A stretch of DNA of 64,000 bases, from contig NZ_JAKIKX010000001.1 of the NCBI RefSeq assembly GCF_023283925.1, positions 1 to 64,000 on the forward strand, read 5' to 3'. Made by a program: the position numbers and the translations under genes. The notes beneath the pieces are model-generated. The model did no database searches. It saw only the letters and a program-made list of their open reading frames with translations, and had not been told where the DNA came from. Shown here one piece after another: positions 47,679 through 56,815 of this stretch. Source of the DNA: Shewanella marisflavi. Lineage in GTDB: Bacteria > Pseudomonadota > Gammaproteobacteria > Enterobacterales > Shewanellaceae. Within the stretch, counting starts at the first letter, position 1, and every line of letters begins with the position of its first letter.

Positions 47679-48404
47679 TTATGCCTTGATGTCGGCGTTG
47701 TGGTAGACGTTTTGTACGTCGTCACAATCTTCCAGTGCAGCTTGGAATTTTTCGAACTGGGCGATCACTTCTGGGTCGGTGAGTTCTGTCATGGTCTGTG
47801 GCACGAAGGCAATCTCTTCTACTTCCAATTCAGTGTCAGGGAAGGCGTCGTTAAGGGCTGTCTTTGCCTTGTTGAACTCTGTGTGCGGTGCAAACACGCT
47901 AATGATGCCATCTTCTACTTCGATGTCGGCGATATCCACGTCGGCCATCATCAGGGCTTCCAACACTGCTTCTTCATCGTCACCTTTAAAGGCAAATACA
48001 GCTTGGTGATCGAACATGTGACCCACGGTTCCCGGGCTACCTAGTTTGGCATCGTTCTTAACGAATGCCTGACGGACTTCGGTAAAAGTACGTTTACCGT
48101 TATCAGTTAAGCAGTCGACGATGACCATAGCGCCACCAGGACCAAAACCTTCATAACGAGCCGTCTCATAGTCTTCACCACCGCCGCCGCGAGCTTTTTC
48201 GATTGCTCGTTCGATAACATGGGCAGGCACTTGATCTTTTTTAGCCTTAGCGATCATTTGACGTAGCGCTAGGTTACCGTCTGGATCAAAACCACCATTT
48301 TTAGCGCAAACATAGAGTTCTTTGCCGTAACGAGAGTAAAGTCTAGTTTTCTGTCCAGCCGTTTTGGCCATAGATTCTTTGCGGTTTTGGTATGCTCTTC
48401 CCAT
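47679..48404 (-). CDS. YebC/PmpR-family protein (YeeN-like)
   Basis: The 241-residue protein has the full YebC/TACO1 fold: N-terminal [12 protein letters not shown] and the [27 protein letters not shown] helices, the [19 protein letters not shown] core and the C-terminal acidic domain ending YHNADI. The N-terminus differs from canonical YebC (MAGHSKW) and fits the YeeN subgroup. Members have been described as DNA-binding regulators (PmpR) and, more recently, as factors helping ribosomes at polyproline stalls; which applies here is open. Single gene. Confidence 0.88.
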   Translation of the reverse strand: MGRAYQNRKESMAKTAGQKTRLYSRYGKELYVCAKNGGFDPDGNLALRQMIAKAKKDQVPAHVIERAIEKARGGGGEDYETARYEGFGPGGAMVIVDCLTDNGKRTFTEVRQAFVKNDAKLGSPGTVGHMFDHQAVFAFKGDDEEAVLEALMMADVDIADIEVEDGIISVFAPHTEFNKAKTALNDAFPDTELEVEEIAFVPQTMTELTDPEVIAQFEKFQAALEDCDDVQNVYHNADIKA

Positions 48405-48888
48405 CTTGATCTATCTCAGTAAGCTAAAAAAATTGGCCCAATATTAGCAGCTTTGTCGACGATTTTGCATACTCCCCCAAGGATTTTGTCAAAACTGTGG
48501 TGATTAAAACGCTTAACCTGGGGGCTAAGTGATGAAATCAGGTATCACTAAGACTTAAGCGAGCTTTGTTCGAGCGCGAACTGATAGATATATTCGACAA
48601 AGACGCGCATTGACGAGCCTGCTAGGTGCTATGGGGTAAGCTCTGGTTGATAGTTGTCTGCGACATAATACAAAGGGGTTGACGATGGCTTCTTTGAAGG
48701 TTCAGTTGTTTGTCAATCTATTGAGCCTGCAGTGCTTTGAGGTTAGGGTAGATAGCCGTTAAGTCATCATTAGCCGCCTTGGTTGGTAGTGCAAGTATTA
48801 AATATGGCTGAGATAGCAGCCAATCTATGTGAGTTAGACGAAGGCTATAGTTGGGTTGCAGTGGAATCTGATTTGGGGCACCCGTTTA
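48405..48888. other. Gene-free region between yebC-like and acetyltransferase genes
   Basis: About 480 bp between divergent genes. I see no convincing open frame, RNA gene or strong hairpin. Promoters for both neighbours must lie here but no consensus pair is obvious. Confidence 0.5.
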
Positions 48889-49359
48889 ATGGATAAGGGG
48901 AACCGTGTGCGGTGGGAGAATGTGGCGTTTGCCGAGTTGACGCTTGAGTGTCTGTATGAGCTGTTGAGATTGCGGGTCGATGTGTTTGTGGTTGAGCAGG
49001 CTTGTGCCTATCCCGAGCTGGATGGCAAGGACACCTTGCCCGAGACGCGCCACCTGTTAGGCTTGGATGCAGAGGGGCAAATTATTGCCTACGCAAGAGT
49101 ATTAGCGCCTGGGGTAAGTTATCCTCAGGCCAGCATCGGCCGGGTGATCGTTGCCGAGTCTGCCCGTGGTGGTGGCGTGGCCAAGCTTTTAATGCAGCAG
49201 GCGATCGCCATTGCCAAGCAAGCCTGGCCGGGGCGAGGAATTCAAATCGGTGCCCAGGAGCATTTACGCCAGTTTTATCAAGACTTGGGCTTTAGGTCTG
49301 TCTCAGAGGTTTATCTTGAGGATGGGATTCCCCATCTGGATATGTTGCTAAAGGATTGA
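48889..49359 (+). CDS. elaA: ElaA-like GNAT acetyltransferase
   Basis: About 155 residues of the GNAT fold, close to E. coli ElaA: L-x-x-L-Y-E-L-L-R-L-R-V-D-V-F-V-V-E-Q, the acetyl-CoA loop region IGRVIVAESARGGGVAKLLM (Q/R-x-x-G/A motif slightly degenerate), LGAQ-like IGAQEHLRQFYQDLGF and the terminal EDGIPHLDM. The substrate of ElaA is not known to me. Start uncertain: ATG at 48889, or GTG at 48907, which has a better AAGGGG ribosome site; TTG at 48856 is less likely. Confidence 0.85.
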   Translation: MDKGNRVRWENVAFAELTLECLYELLRLRVDVFVVEQACAYPELDGKDTLPETRHLLGLDAEGQIIAYARVLAPGVSYPQASIGRVIVAESARGGGVAKLLMQQAIAIAKQAWPGRGIQIGAQEHLRQFYQDLGFRSVSEVYLEDGIPHLDMLLKD

Positions 49360-49382
49360 CTTACGGTGTCGCGGGGACAAAT

Positions 49383-49407
49383 AAAGGAGCACACTGAGTG
49401 CTCCTTT
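49383..49407 (+). terminator. Terminator after elaA-like gene
   Basis: aaaggagcac pairs with gtgctccttt around a 5-base loop, 23 nt after the stop. The T run is short (ttta). Confidence 0.7.
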
Positions 49408-49455
49408 ATGTTCGGGTAATTAAGCCGTAAGGCTTGTCAGCCACCTAGTTGGTGA

Positions 49456-49701
49456 CTAATCCCTGAGTTGGATCTTAGGCTCATGCTCAACTTCGCCATA
49501 TCTGTCTATGGTCGACAGTTGGTTTTGCTGGGCGATAATAGCCAGTGGACCCGAAGGCAAATGGCGAACAAACAACAGCCGATACCCATATCGATGCAGG
49601 CTATAAAGGGCCATCTTTTGTTCCGCGCTCATTGAGCTCCAATGCTCATCATGATGCAGGACGTTCCCTCGCCTGTCTTGCAGTTGTTGTGCTATTTGCA
49701 T
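49456..49701 (-). CDS. Small hypothetical protein
   Basis: About 81 residues from the ATG at 49701 (MQIAQQLQDRRGNV), or 93 from a TTG at 49737. Soluble, no signal peptide or membrane helix. Contains SAEQKMALYSLHRYGYRLLFVRHL followed by GPLAIIAQ and a charged tail, an alpha-then-beta pattern that looks like a real folded domain. I do not recognise the family. No clear ribosome site precedes either start, which lowers certainty. It faces the radical SAM gene divergently. Confidence 0.55.
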   Translation of the reverse strand: MQIAQQLQDRRGNVLHHDEHWSSMSAEQKMALYSLHRYGYRLLFVRHLPSGPLAIIAQQNQLSTIDRYGEVEHEPKIQLRD

Positions 49702-49926
49702 GTTATTATCTACACGTTTGTCGGCCGATGTAGCCAATAATTTTTCTATGCTGACTAAGGTCAGACAGTTATAAACGATTAATCTGAATGAGATTAACGT
49801 CAGTCATTCTACTGACTCTGATTGAACATAAATTGAACGAGATCAATTTATCGGTCGAGATTGGCACACGACTACTAAAAATTATGAAAGTGCTCACATA
49901 TTCACCATGAATTGAGACAGGTAAAA

Positions 49927-50804
49927 ATGATTAATTATATTGAGCCCCTATTCAGACCACCTTCGGAGTGGAAGTCCCTCATTCTTCAAGTGACTAATGG
50001 GTGTAGCTGGAATCGCTGTCACTTCTGTGACATGTATACCGCGCCGCAGAAGCAATTTCGTGCACAAAAACTGGATAATATTGCAGCGGATATTGAACGG
50101 GTGGCGCAAAGCGGTGTGCCGGTTTCTCGGGTATTTCTGGCTGATGGCGATGCCATGAGCCTGCCTTTTAAGCGGCTTGAGGCTATCTGTTTGTTGATTC
50201 GTGAGCATCTGCCACTGGTGACCCGAATTAGTAGTTATTGCCTGCCGCGCAATCTTAACAATAAGACGGACGAGCAGCTGGCTCGGCTCAGAGAGTTGGG
50301 GCTGAGCCTCTTGTACGTGGGTTGTGAGAGTGGCGATGATGAGGTGCTGGCTCGCATCGAGAAGGGCGAAACCTTTGACTCCTCTTTGCTGGCGCTACAG
50401 CGTATACGCGCTGCCGGCATGAAGTCCTCCGTGATGATACTCAATGGCTTGGGGGGGTGGAGTTATCCCGGCAGCATGCGCTCAATTCGGCGCGCCTGAT
50501 GAACCAGGCACAGCCCGACTATCTATCGACGCTGGTGGTCACTCTACCCCTGGGTAAGGCGCGTATGGACGCCGGATTCGATGGTGATTTCAGATTGCCG
50601 GATCAGCATGGACTATTGAGTGAGATGCAGCTGCTGCTGAGTGAACTTGAGCTGGAGAAGACTATCTTTCGCTCGGACCACGCCTCTAATTACTTAGTGC
50701 TTAAGGGGATCCTTGGTCGTGATAAACATAACTTGTTAGCCCAGGTCGATCAGGCGATGCAGGGGCTGGTGCCCCTGCGTCAGGAGTGGCAGCGCGGCCT
50801 ATGA
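49927..50804 (+). pseudogene. Radical SAM protein gene interrupted by a -1 frame change at a G7 tract
   Basis: Frame one (49927-50499) encodes the radical SAM half: iron-sulphur motif NGCSWNRCHFCDMY (C-x4-C-x2-C) and a TIM-barrel-like region up to MILNGLGG, then about 14 unrelated residues to a stop. Frame two (from GTG 50457 to 50804) continues naturally as VELSRQHALNSARLMNQ, typical of this family. Joined, the protein would have about 292 residues. The switch point is a run of seven G (50451-50457), read in frame one as G-GGG-GGG, which is a valid -1 slippery heptamer; one extra G would restore the frame. It could be a broken gene, phase variation, ribosomal frameshifting or a sequence error. 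ATG 49927 has AGG 7 nt upstream. Confidence 0.85.
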
Positions 50805-50825
50805 GCCCGTTGCTAATGAAAGAAG

Positions 50826-51659
50826 TTATCGCTCGATATGGATCTCGCGTACCGGGCAGGGGATCTCTATACCCGCCTGGCGAAGCGCGTTGATTAGCTC
50901 CAAATTGACCTGATATTTATTCTGATAGTAGCTGTTGGTGGGTACCCAATAACGCAAGCCTATCTCTAAGCCTATGCTGTTAAAACCATTGATACCTATC
51001 TGGGGCGGACGCTCCTGGTTTACCTCTTTGTTGGCATCAAGCACCTGCTGGGCGATGGCGAGCACTTGGTTAGCATCGCTGCTGTAGCTGATGTTAAAGC
51101 GGATCTCGACCAGCTTGTCGCTAAAGGAGTTGTGCAAGATCTCGCCGACAATATGTTTATTGGGGATGCTAATCACCTCGCCTTCTTCATTGGTCAGCAA
51201 GGTAAGCCCCAGGTGAATACTCTTGACGACACCACTAACGCCTTGGATCTCTATGGTGTTGCCCACGACGAAGGGGCGGGTCACTATGATGGTCACGCCG
51301 GCGGCGTAGTTTGACAGCATGCCTTGCAGCGCCAAGCCTGCGCCCAATGATGCGGCACCAATGGCCGCCACCATAGGTGTGATACTGATCCCCAGTTTAC
51401 CCAGCGCGATAATACCGACCATGATAATGATGATTATCCGCACTAGATTAGAGACGAAGTTACTCAGAGTAATGTCGATCTCATGTTTTTCAAACTGCCT
51501 AGCGACTAGGTTGGAGACCTTGTTGGCTACCCAGAGTCCCAGCATAAAGATAAGCAGGGCGCCGACTAGTTGAAAACTGTATTTCACCAGAAATTCGGTC
51601 AACAGGGTGTAGACATTCTGCAGTTGCGCCAGCTCCTGCTCCAGACCATTTTCATTCAT
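50826..51659 (-). CDS. mscS: MscS-family small-conductance mechanosensitive channel
   Basis: A 277-residue inner-membrane channel that opens on membrane tension to release solutes after osmotic downshift. Helices near 22-50, 60-85 and the pore-lining third helix (AAIGAASLGAGLALQGMLSNYAAGV, given here in parts: GAASLGAGLALQG then YAAG) with the Gly/Ala packing pattern match E. coli MscS, as do RPFVVGNTIE and the cytoplasmic beta domain. Length is near the 286 residues of E. coli MscS. AGGAAG precedes the ATG. Single gene, convergent with the radical SAM gene. Confidence 0.94.
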   Translation of the reverse strand: MNENGLEQELAQLQNVYTLLTEFLVKYSFQLVGALLIFMLGLWVANKVSNLVARQFEKHEIDITLSNFVSNLVRIIIIIMVGIIALGKLGISITPMVAAIGAASLGAGLALQGMLSNYAAGVTIIVTRPFVVGNTIEIQGVSGVVKSIHLGLTLLTNEEGEVISIPNKHIVGEILHNSFSDKLVEIRFNISYSSDANQVLAIAQQVLDANKEVNQERPPQIGINGFNSIGLEIGLRYWVPTNSYYQNKYQVNLELINALRQAGIEIPCPVREIHIER

Positions 51660-51877
51660 AGCACTCTTCCTAATACCTTGGTGTACGATGATTGCGTTAA
51701 CTATGGCTATGTTACTTAAATTTCAAAGGCTTGATAACAAATATCTCAAGTTTGTGTCATGGCAAAAATTAGCGTGAGGCGCATCAAGCTATTGCGATGC
51801 ATTCGGGGGCATAGGGTGCAGTATAAGATATAGTCTGTTTCCCTGTAAGTTAACTTAACTGTATAGAAAGAGGCATT

Positions 51878-52333
51878 ATGAAAGCGCTAGTTTTGGCCAT
51901 GGGCGTGTTGTTCTCGGCCGCCAGCTTTGCCAGCAGCCTGACCCAAGGTGACCATATCGAGGCGATAAGCCTGACTGATCAGAATGAAGCTGTGTTGGAA
52001 GTCAATTCGGATACCCAGGTTTTACTCTTTAGCCGTGGCATGAAAGGCGGTGAGATCATTCAGGAGGCGATTGAGTCTTTGGAGTCACCTATGCCGAGCA
52101 ATTGGCGTTATGTAGCGGATATCAGCGGTATGCCTTCGCTTATCGCCAAGTTTGTTGCCATTCCTAAGATGCGAGATCTTAGTTTCGCTATCGGTCTCGA
52201 CCAGGAAGGCGAGGTGACTCAGTTGTTACCTGGTGACAAAGAGACGGCAACGGTTATCAGTCTGGATGGACTCAAGATCATCAAGGTCGTTCAAGTCGAT
52301 TCGGCAAAAGCTCTGCTGGAGGCGGTGAAATAA
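51878..52333 (+). CDS. Periplasmic protein of unknown function, FAS1-free thioredoxin-like
   Basis: A 151-residue protein with a clear signal peptide (cut after about residue 19, ASFAS-S). The mature part has an alternating beta/alpha pattern: VLLFSRGMKGGEIIQEAIESL, YVADISGMPSLIAKF, FAIGLDQEGEV and TATVISLDGLKI. This order resembles a thioredoxin-like fold, but there is no C-x-x-C pair, so no redox activity is expected. Family not recognised. AGAGG precedes the ATG by 6 nt. Single gene before the decarboxylase. Confidence 0.75.
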   Translation: MKALVLAMGVLFSAASFASSLTQGDHIEAISLTDQNEAVLEVNSDTQVLLFSRGMKGGEIIQEAIESLESPMPSNWRYVADISGMPSLIAKFVAIPKMRDLSFAIGLDQEGEVTQLLPGDKETATVISLDGLKIIKVVQVDSAKALLEAVK

Positions 52334-52556
52334 TCCAAGTAAGGCTTTCGACAACGCTTACTAATTTCTTTTAAATATTAATCGCTTAAGTTGGTTTTTA
52401 TCGAGTCGAAAATCGAATCGATATTTTTGGAATAAAAACTTATTTATTAAGCATAAAAATTCGTTGATCTGTTCAGAAAAATAGCGTTTACTTCGCTGCG
52501 ATTTTTAACCGAATCACGCGAATTTATTTTTATTCTGCTACGGAGATACTGGCGAG

Positions 52557-53732
52557 ATGAGCCAATTTCAAGCGATTGATGTTAATGAGTATTATGACCA
52601 AGCTACCTTTGACCGTATCAAGTCATTTGCTCAGGACAAACCGACACCTTTCGTCGTAATTGACACTAAAATCATTGCGAAACAATACGATGACATGGTG
52701 CATAACTTCCCTTACGCCAGTATCTACTATGCCGTTAAGGCGAATCCTGCCAGAGAAGTATTGACGTTACTGCGTGATCGCGGTGCCAACTTCGATATCG
52801 CTTCTATCTATGAGCTGGATATGGTGAGCGATATCGGCGTGACGCCTGACAGAGTCAGCTATGGCAATACCATCAAGAAACGCCAAGATGTGCGCGCTTT
52901 CTATGAGCGCGGTGTGCGCATGTATGCATCCGACTCTGAAGCAGATCTTCGTATGATCGCCGAGGAGGCACCTGGCTCTCGCGTCTATGTGCGTATCTTA
53001 ACCGAGGGGACTCACACCGCCGATTGGCCCCTATCACGTAAATTCGGCTGTCAAAATGAGATGGCGCTTGAGCTGTTGGTGTTGGCTAAGGCCCTTGGGC
53101 TTGAACCCTATGGCATCTCGTTTCATGTTGGCTCGCAGCAGCGTGATATCGGCGCCTGGGATTCGGCTATCGCTAAGGTAAAGAGCATCTTCGAGCGCCT
53201 GCGCGAAGAGCATGGTATTGAACTCAAGATGATCAATCTGGGTGGCGGTTTTCCGGCTAACTATCTGGATAAAACCAACGAGCTGGGTACTTATGCTGAG
53301 AAGATCACTCACTTCCTCAAAGAGGATTTTGGTGATCAGCTGCCACAGATCATTCTGGAGCCGGGCCGTTCTTTGCTCTCCAATGCTGGCGTCTTGGTGT
53401 CAGAGGTGGTGTTGATCAGCAAGAAGTCACACACGGCGCTGGAGCGTTGGGTCTTTACTGATGTGGGTAAGTTTTCTGGCCTGATTGAGACCATGGATGA
53501 GGCGATTAAATTCCCTATCTATACCGAGCGTCAGGGAGAATTGGATCGCTGCGTGATCGCAGGTCCCACCTGCGACAGTGCCGATATTATGTATGAGCAC
53601 TATAGCTACGGGCTGCCGGTGGATCTGACCATTGGCGATCGCATGTATTGGCTAACCGCAGGTGCCTATACCACCACTTATTCGGCCGTCTGTTTTAACG
53701 GCTTCCCGCCCTTGAAAGATTACTATCTGTAA
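52557..53732 (+). CDS. Lysine/ornithine decarboxylase (PLP fold III)
   Basis: A 391-residue alanine-racemase-fold decarboxylase that makes cadaverine and/or putrescine in the cytoplasm. The PLP lysine is K61 in YYAVKANP; the pyridoxal phosphate site continues with SFHVGSQ, NLGGGFP and EPGRS; Cys339 in GPTCDSAD and a nearby AGAY supply the second active-site half across the dimer. The short, Orn/Lys/Arg family-2 form matches the Vibrio L/ODC type better than the large acid-induced enzymes. Substrate choice cannot be fixed by eye. Confidence 0.92.
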   Translation: MSQFQAIDVNEYYDQATFDRIKSFAQDKPTPFVVIDTKIIAKQYDDMVHNFPYASIYYAVKANPAREVLTLLRDRGANFDIASIYELDMVSDIGVTPDRVSYGNTIKKRQDVRAFYERGVRMYASDSEADLRMIAEEAPGSRVYVRILTEGTHTADWPLSRKFGCQNEMALELLVLAKALGLEPYGISFHVGSQQRDIGAWDSAIAKVKSIFERLREEHGIELKMINLGGGFPANYLDKTNELGTYAEKITHFLKEDFGDQLPQIILEPGRSLLSNAGVLVSEVVLISKKSHTALERWVFTDVGKFSGLIETMDEAIKFPIYTERQGELDRCVIAGPTCDSADIMYEHYSYGLPVDLTIGDRMYWLTAGAYTTTYSAVCFNGFPPLKDYYL

Positions 53733-53740
53733 GGGAAGAC

Positions 53741-53765
53741 AAAAGGGCGCCTAGGCGCCCTTTTA
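53741..53765. terminator. Terminator after the decarboxylase
   Basis: aaaagggcgc pairs with gcgccctttt around ctag, A/T flanked, between convergent genes. Confidence 0.88.
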
Positions 53766-53783
53766 TTATCTCTGTTGTTCCCG

Positions 53784-53999
53784 CTATTTGGTGTGGGTCT
53801 TTAAGATCTGGTGTAACGCTTCCTTGATATGCAGTTTTTCCTGTTTGAGACCCTTCACTTCTGGGGTGAAATCGCTGGCCGCATGTTGTTCTAAGGCTTT
53901 TATCTCGTCATCGAGTTCGTTGTGTTTATTAAACATCTTAAGAAAATGCGCGTCTTTTGCTTTGAGTTCGCTGATTAAGTCTCTGTATTCTGGAAACAT
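53784..53999 (-). CDS. YdcH-like DUF465 protein
   Basis: A 71-residue, highly charged helical hairpin protein: YRDLISELKAKDAHFLKMFNKHNELDDEIKALE, followed by the conserved L-K-x-E-K-L-x-I-K-E. This is the YdcH/DUF465 pattern; the function of the family is not established. No membrane segment. Convergent with the decarboxylase. Confidence 0.88.
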   Translation of the reverse strand: MFPEYRDLISELKAKDAHFLKMFNKHNELDDEIKALEQHAASDFTPEVKGLKQEKLHIKEALHQILKTHTK

Positions 54000-54444
54000 A
54001 TTGGCCGTCCTTCTTGGTCAATGTTTTGGGGAGAGTGAAAAGCAAAAAGTGCTGTTATTCCCTTTGCTTTGAGTTCAGCCTAGCGCGATTTTAGTGGTGA
54101 GTTTGTGAGCTGAATCACCGACTGGACAAGCAGATCCCATCACTCTTTTATTACTATTTAACTATATGTAATTAAATAAAATTATTGGCAACGTTTGTGC
54201 TGAATGTTGAGGTTTTTCAAGCTTCTTGCCTTACTAGAATAAATTTGCCCTATTGGCTGGCGGCTTAGGTGGGAGTTGCTATATTTTCAGTGCTGATAGC
54301 GGAAAAAGTTTGGTAAATTCATTACAACAAAATATCTAACTGCTGGCGGGGAAAGTGTGATCAGGTTAACCTTAATGGCTTTCATACTAGGTTAAAGTCC
54401 ATTTAATAAGAATTTTATAATCAAAATTGAAAGGGGTTTTCATA
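54000..54444. other. Intergenic region upstream of udp
   Basis: About 445 bp, A+T rich, between divergent genes. The udp leader probably begins within the last 100 bp. A TGTGATC half-site at 54355-54361 might belong to a CRP/CytR-type control, but no full palindrome is present. Confidence 0.45.
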
Positions 54445-55203
54445 ATGTCAGATGTATTTCATTTAGGCCTGACGAAAGAGATGTTAGATGGTGCAACGCT
54501 TGCTATCGTTCCCGGTGATCCTGAGCGTGTGAAACGTATTGCCGAGTTGATGGACAATCCAACATTCCTGGCCAGTCATCGCGAATACACCAGCTATCTT
54601 GCCTATATCGATGGTAAACCTGTGGTGGTCTGCTCTACCGGTATCGGTGGTCCTTCTACCTCTATTGCCGTAGAAGAGTTGGCACAACTGGGTGTTAATA
54701 CCTTCTTGCGTGTCGGTACCACGGGGGCGATTCAGCCTGAAGTCAATGTGGGTGATGTGATCGTGACTCAGGCATCAGTGCGTTTAGACGGCGCTAGCCT
54801 GCACTTTGCACCTATGGAGTTCCCAGCAGTGGCGAACTTCGAGTGTACCACCGCTATGGTTGCAGCGTGCCGTGATGCGGGACTAGAGCCTCACATTGGT
54901 ATCACTGCCTCGTCAGATACCTTCTACCCAGGTCAAGAGCGTTACGATACGGTATCTGGCCGTGTTACCCGCCGTTTTGCCGGTTCGATGAAAGAATGGC
55001 AAGAGATGGGAGTGCTTAACTACGAGATGGAGTCGTCGACGCTGTTTACCATGTGTGCGACTCAAGGCTGGCGAGCGGCTTGTGTGGCGGGCGTGATCGT
55101 TAACCGTACTCAGCAGGAGATCCCTGATGAGGTAACCATGAAGAAGACTGAGACCAGTGCTGTGTCTATCGTGGTCGCTGCGGCGAAGAAACTACTGGCT
55201 TAA
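54445..55203 (+). CDS. udp: Uridine phosphorylase
   Basis: Udp splits uridine with phosphate to uracil and ribose 1-phosphate in the cytoplasm. The 252-residue protein follows E. coli Udp almost block for block: [64 protein letters not shown] and the [13 protein letters not shown] nucleoside site. Start at ATG 54445, preceded by AGGGG; an upstream TTG is rejected. It faces a Tsx/OmpK nucleoside porin gene downstream. Confidence 0.97.
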   Translation: MSDVFHLGLTKEMLDGATLAIVPGDPERVKRIAELMDNPTFLASHREYTSYLAYIDGKPVVVCSTGIGGPSTSIAVEELAQLGVNTFLRVGTTGAIQPEVNVGDVIVTQASVRLDGASLHFAPMEFPAVANFECTTAMVAACRDAGLEPHIGITASSDTFYPGQERYDTVSGRVTRRFAGSMKEWQEMGVLNYEMESSTLFTMCATQGWRAACVAGVIVNRTQQEIPDEVTMKKTETSAVSIVVAAAKKLLA

Positions 55204-55230
55204 GCAATTGTGATAACTCGCAGTAACAAT

Positions 55231-55257
55231 AAAAAGGCGCCTTAGGCGCCTTTTTTT
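55231..55257. terminator. Terminator between udp and tsx-like gene
   Basis: aaaaaggcgcc pairs with ggcgccttttt around tta, followed by more T; serves convergent genes. Confidence 0.92.
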
Positions 55258-55292
55258 GTCTGCATATACTTTGTCATGCATCAGGGTAAGTA

Positions 55293-56051
55293 TTAGAAGT
55301 GATATTTAGCGATCACCGAGTAGGTGTTCTGGTCTACGCCTTTAACACCGTACTTGTTTTTCCAAAAATCATACTCGATACCCACAAACAGCTTATCTTT
55401 CTTGTGTGAACCAAAGATGGCCGCGCCTAGGTCGTATTTCACCTGAGGGTTAAAGTGGAGGTTTTCTTCATAGCCAGTGTTATCGGCAGCAAACACCCAG
55501 TCGATAAAGCCGTCGAGTACTATGTTGGAATTGCCTACGGGGAAGTCCATTCTAAACACAGGTGTTAACTGCCAACCATCGCTCATGTTACCGCTGCTGA
55601 TGGCATCACGGCGATAGGTATTAAGTTGGAAGTAGCTAAAATAGGGGATCTTAAAATCCAGGCCAACACCATAGAGGAAGCTCTTGACCGGGCCTTCGCC
55701 CTCTTCGAACGTAAGTGCCAGTGAGACATCTGTGAGTGCGCCTGCGCCTACAGTCTTGCCTGAGATCTTGCTAGCGCTGAACCGCGGTGAGATCTCGCCG
55801 TAAGTGGTGCTATCTTTACCGCCATTGTTGCCGTTGAAGAAGATAAAGTCTTGAAAGGCGAACCAGTCGCCATATTTCCAACCGCCGGCGGTTTCAATGG
55901 TGATAGTGGTTTGTTGGTCAGAGGGGGCAAGATCATAGTCGTCGCCATAGAGGGCAGTGGCACTGATGTCCCACCAATGAATCATCTCATCTGCTACGGC
56001 AGGTTGTGCGGCAAGCAGTGCGAGTAGCAGCCAATTTCTGTTCTTCATCAT
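55293..56051 (-). CDS. Nucleoside-specific outer-membrane porin (Tsx/OmpK family)
   Basis: About 252 residues: signal peptide (NWLLLALLAAQPAVA, then DEMIHWWDIS), followed by alternating beta strands ending in the terminal Phe needed for BAM recognition. The W-W-D-I-S, F-A-F-Q-D-F and W-x-F-A-A-D-N segments fit the channel_Tsx family (PF03502). Nucleoside uptake is inferred from the family and from convergent udp. AAAGGT sits just before two adjacent ATGs (56051, 56048); the ATG at 56066 is less likely. Confidence 0.9.
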   Translation of the reverse strand: MMKNRNWLLLALLAAQPAVADEMIHWWDISATALYGDDYDLAPSDQQTTITIETAGGWKYGDWFAFQDFIFFNGNNGGKDSTTYGEISPRFSASKISGKTVGAGALTDVSLALTFEEGEGPVKSFLYGVGLDFKIPYFSYFQLNTYRRDAISSGNMSDGWQLTPVFRMDFPVGNSNIVLDGFIDWVFAADNTGYEENLHFNPQVKYDLGAAIFGSHKKDKLFVGIEYDFWKNKYGVKGVDQNTYSVIAKYHF

Positions 56052-56229
56052 ATTACCTTTTATCATTGTTATTTGGGGCTAAATTGAAAACAATCTCTGC
56101 ATTTCTCTGATGCATTTGTTGCTTATTTTTACGCCTTGTTATTGATGCGCCGCAAGTATAAGGGATTTAGTGATTGTGCCCAATTACAAAACAACCAATT
56201 TCGTATGGTTAAGTTAAATGTTTGTTGCC

Positions 56230-56264
56230 TATGTCACATTTTGTGTCGTGACATAATATGTCGC
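56230..56264. promoter_or_regulatory. Symmetric operator-like site between tsx-like and nfeD genes
   Basis: TATGTCAC (56230-56237), its exact inverse GTGACATA (56248-56255), and TATGTCGC (56257-56264) follow one another. The last two form TGACATA-a-TATGTCG, a 7-1-7 layout such as Fur-family proteins use. Divergent promoters lie here, so either or both genes could be controlled. The regulator is not identified. Confidence 0.55.
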
Positions 56265-56323
56265 AATCGGAATTAAGAGCTGATATAGTCTTCGCAGGGA
56301 TACTCTCATTTCAGGGGGGAAAT

Positions 56324-56785
56324 ATGGAGTTTTCTAATCCTATCTTTATCTGGATAGCCGTGGGTGTGGTGCTGATGTTAGCCGAAATCATCTTGCCCGG
56401 CGGTATCGTGATTTTCTTGGGCGCCGCCTGTCTGGTGGTGGCAGGCGCACTGACGTTAGGTTTTGTCGACGGGATAGTGCAGGCCATGACGCTCTGGTTT
56501 ATCAGCTCAATCGTTTTGCTATTGGCTTTTCGTCAGCTTACCCAGCGCCTGGTGGGAGGCGATTCCCATGTGGACAATACCGATGAAGAGTTTGATCTCT
56601 ATAACCAAATTGCCATTGTTAAGGCGGTGATCGGCCCGGCACAACAGTTGGGACGAGTCGAATTTCAGGGAAGCGAATGGCCAGCACTGGGTGATGGCAG
56701 TGAGATCCCTGTGGGTGCTCAAGTCAGAGTGATCTGTCGCGAGAATATTGCCTTAGTCGTTGAACCTTTGACAGAGCAGGCATAG
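56324..56785 (+). CDS. NfeD-like membrane protein
   Basis: A 153-residue short NfeD protein: membrane helices at about 7-22, 26-48 and 52-70 (FIWIAVGVVLMLAEIILPG, ACLVVAGALTLGF, WFISSIVLLLAF), then a small cytosolic OB-fold domain (about 90-150: GRVEFQGSEWPAL, VGAQVRVICRENIALVV). NfeD proteins partner with SPFH/stomatin proteins, and two such genes follow, 30 nt downstream. Start chosen at ATG 56324 after a gggggga ribosome site; an upstream frame extension lacks similarity. Confidence 0.92.
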   Translation: MEFSNPIFIWIAVGVVLMLAEIILPGGIVIFLGAACLVVAGALTLGFVDGIVQAMTLWFISSIVLLLAFRQLTQRLVGGDSHVDNTDEEFDLYNQIAIVKAVIGPAQQLGRVEFQGSEWPALGDGSEIPVGAQVRVICRENIALVVEPLTEQA

Positions 56786-56815
56786 GCCTGGCTGACTTTT
56801 TAGAGGAAGGAATCT

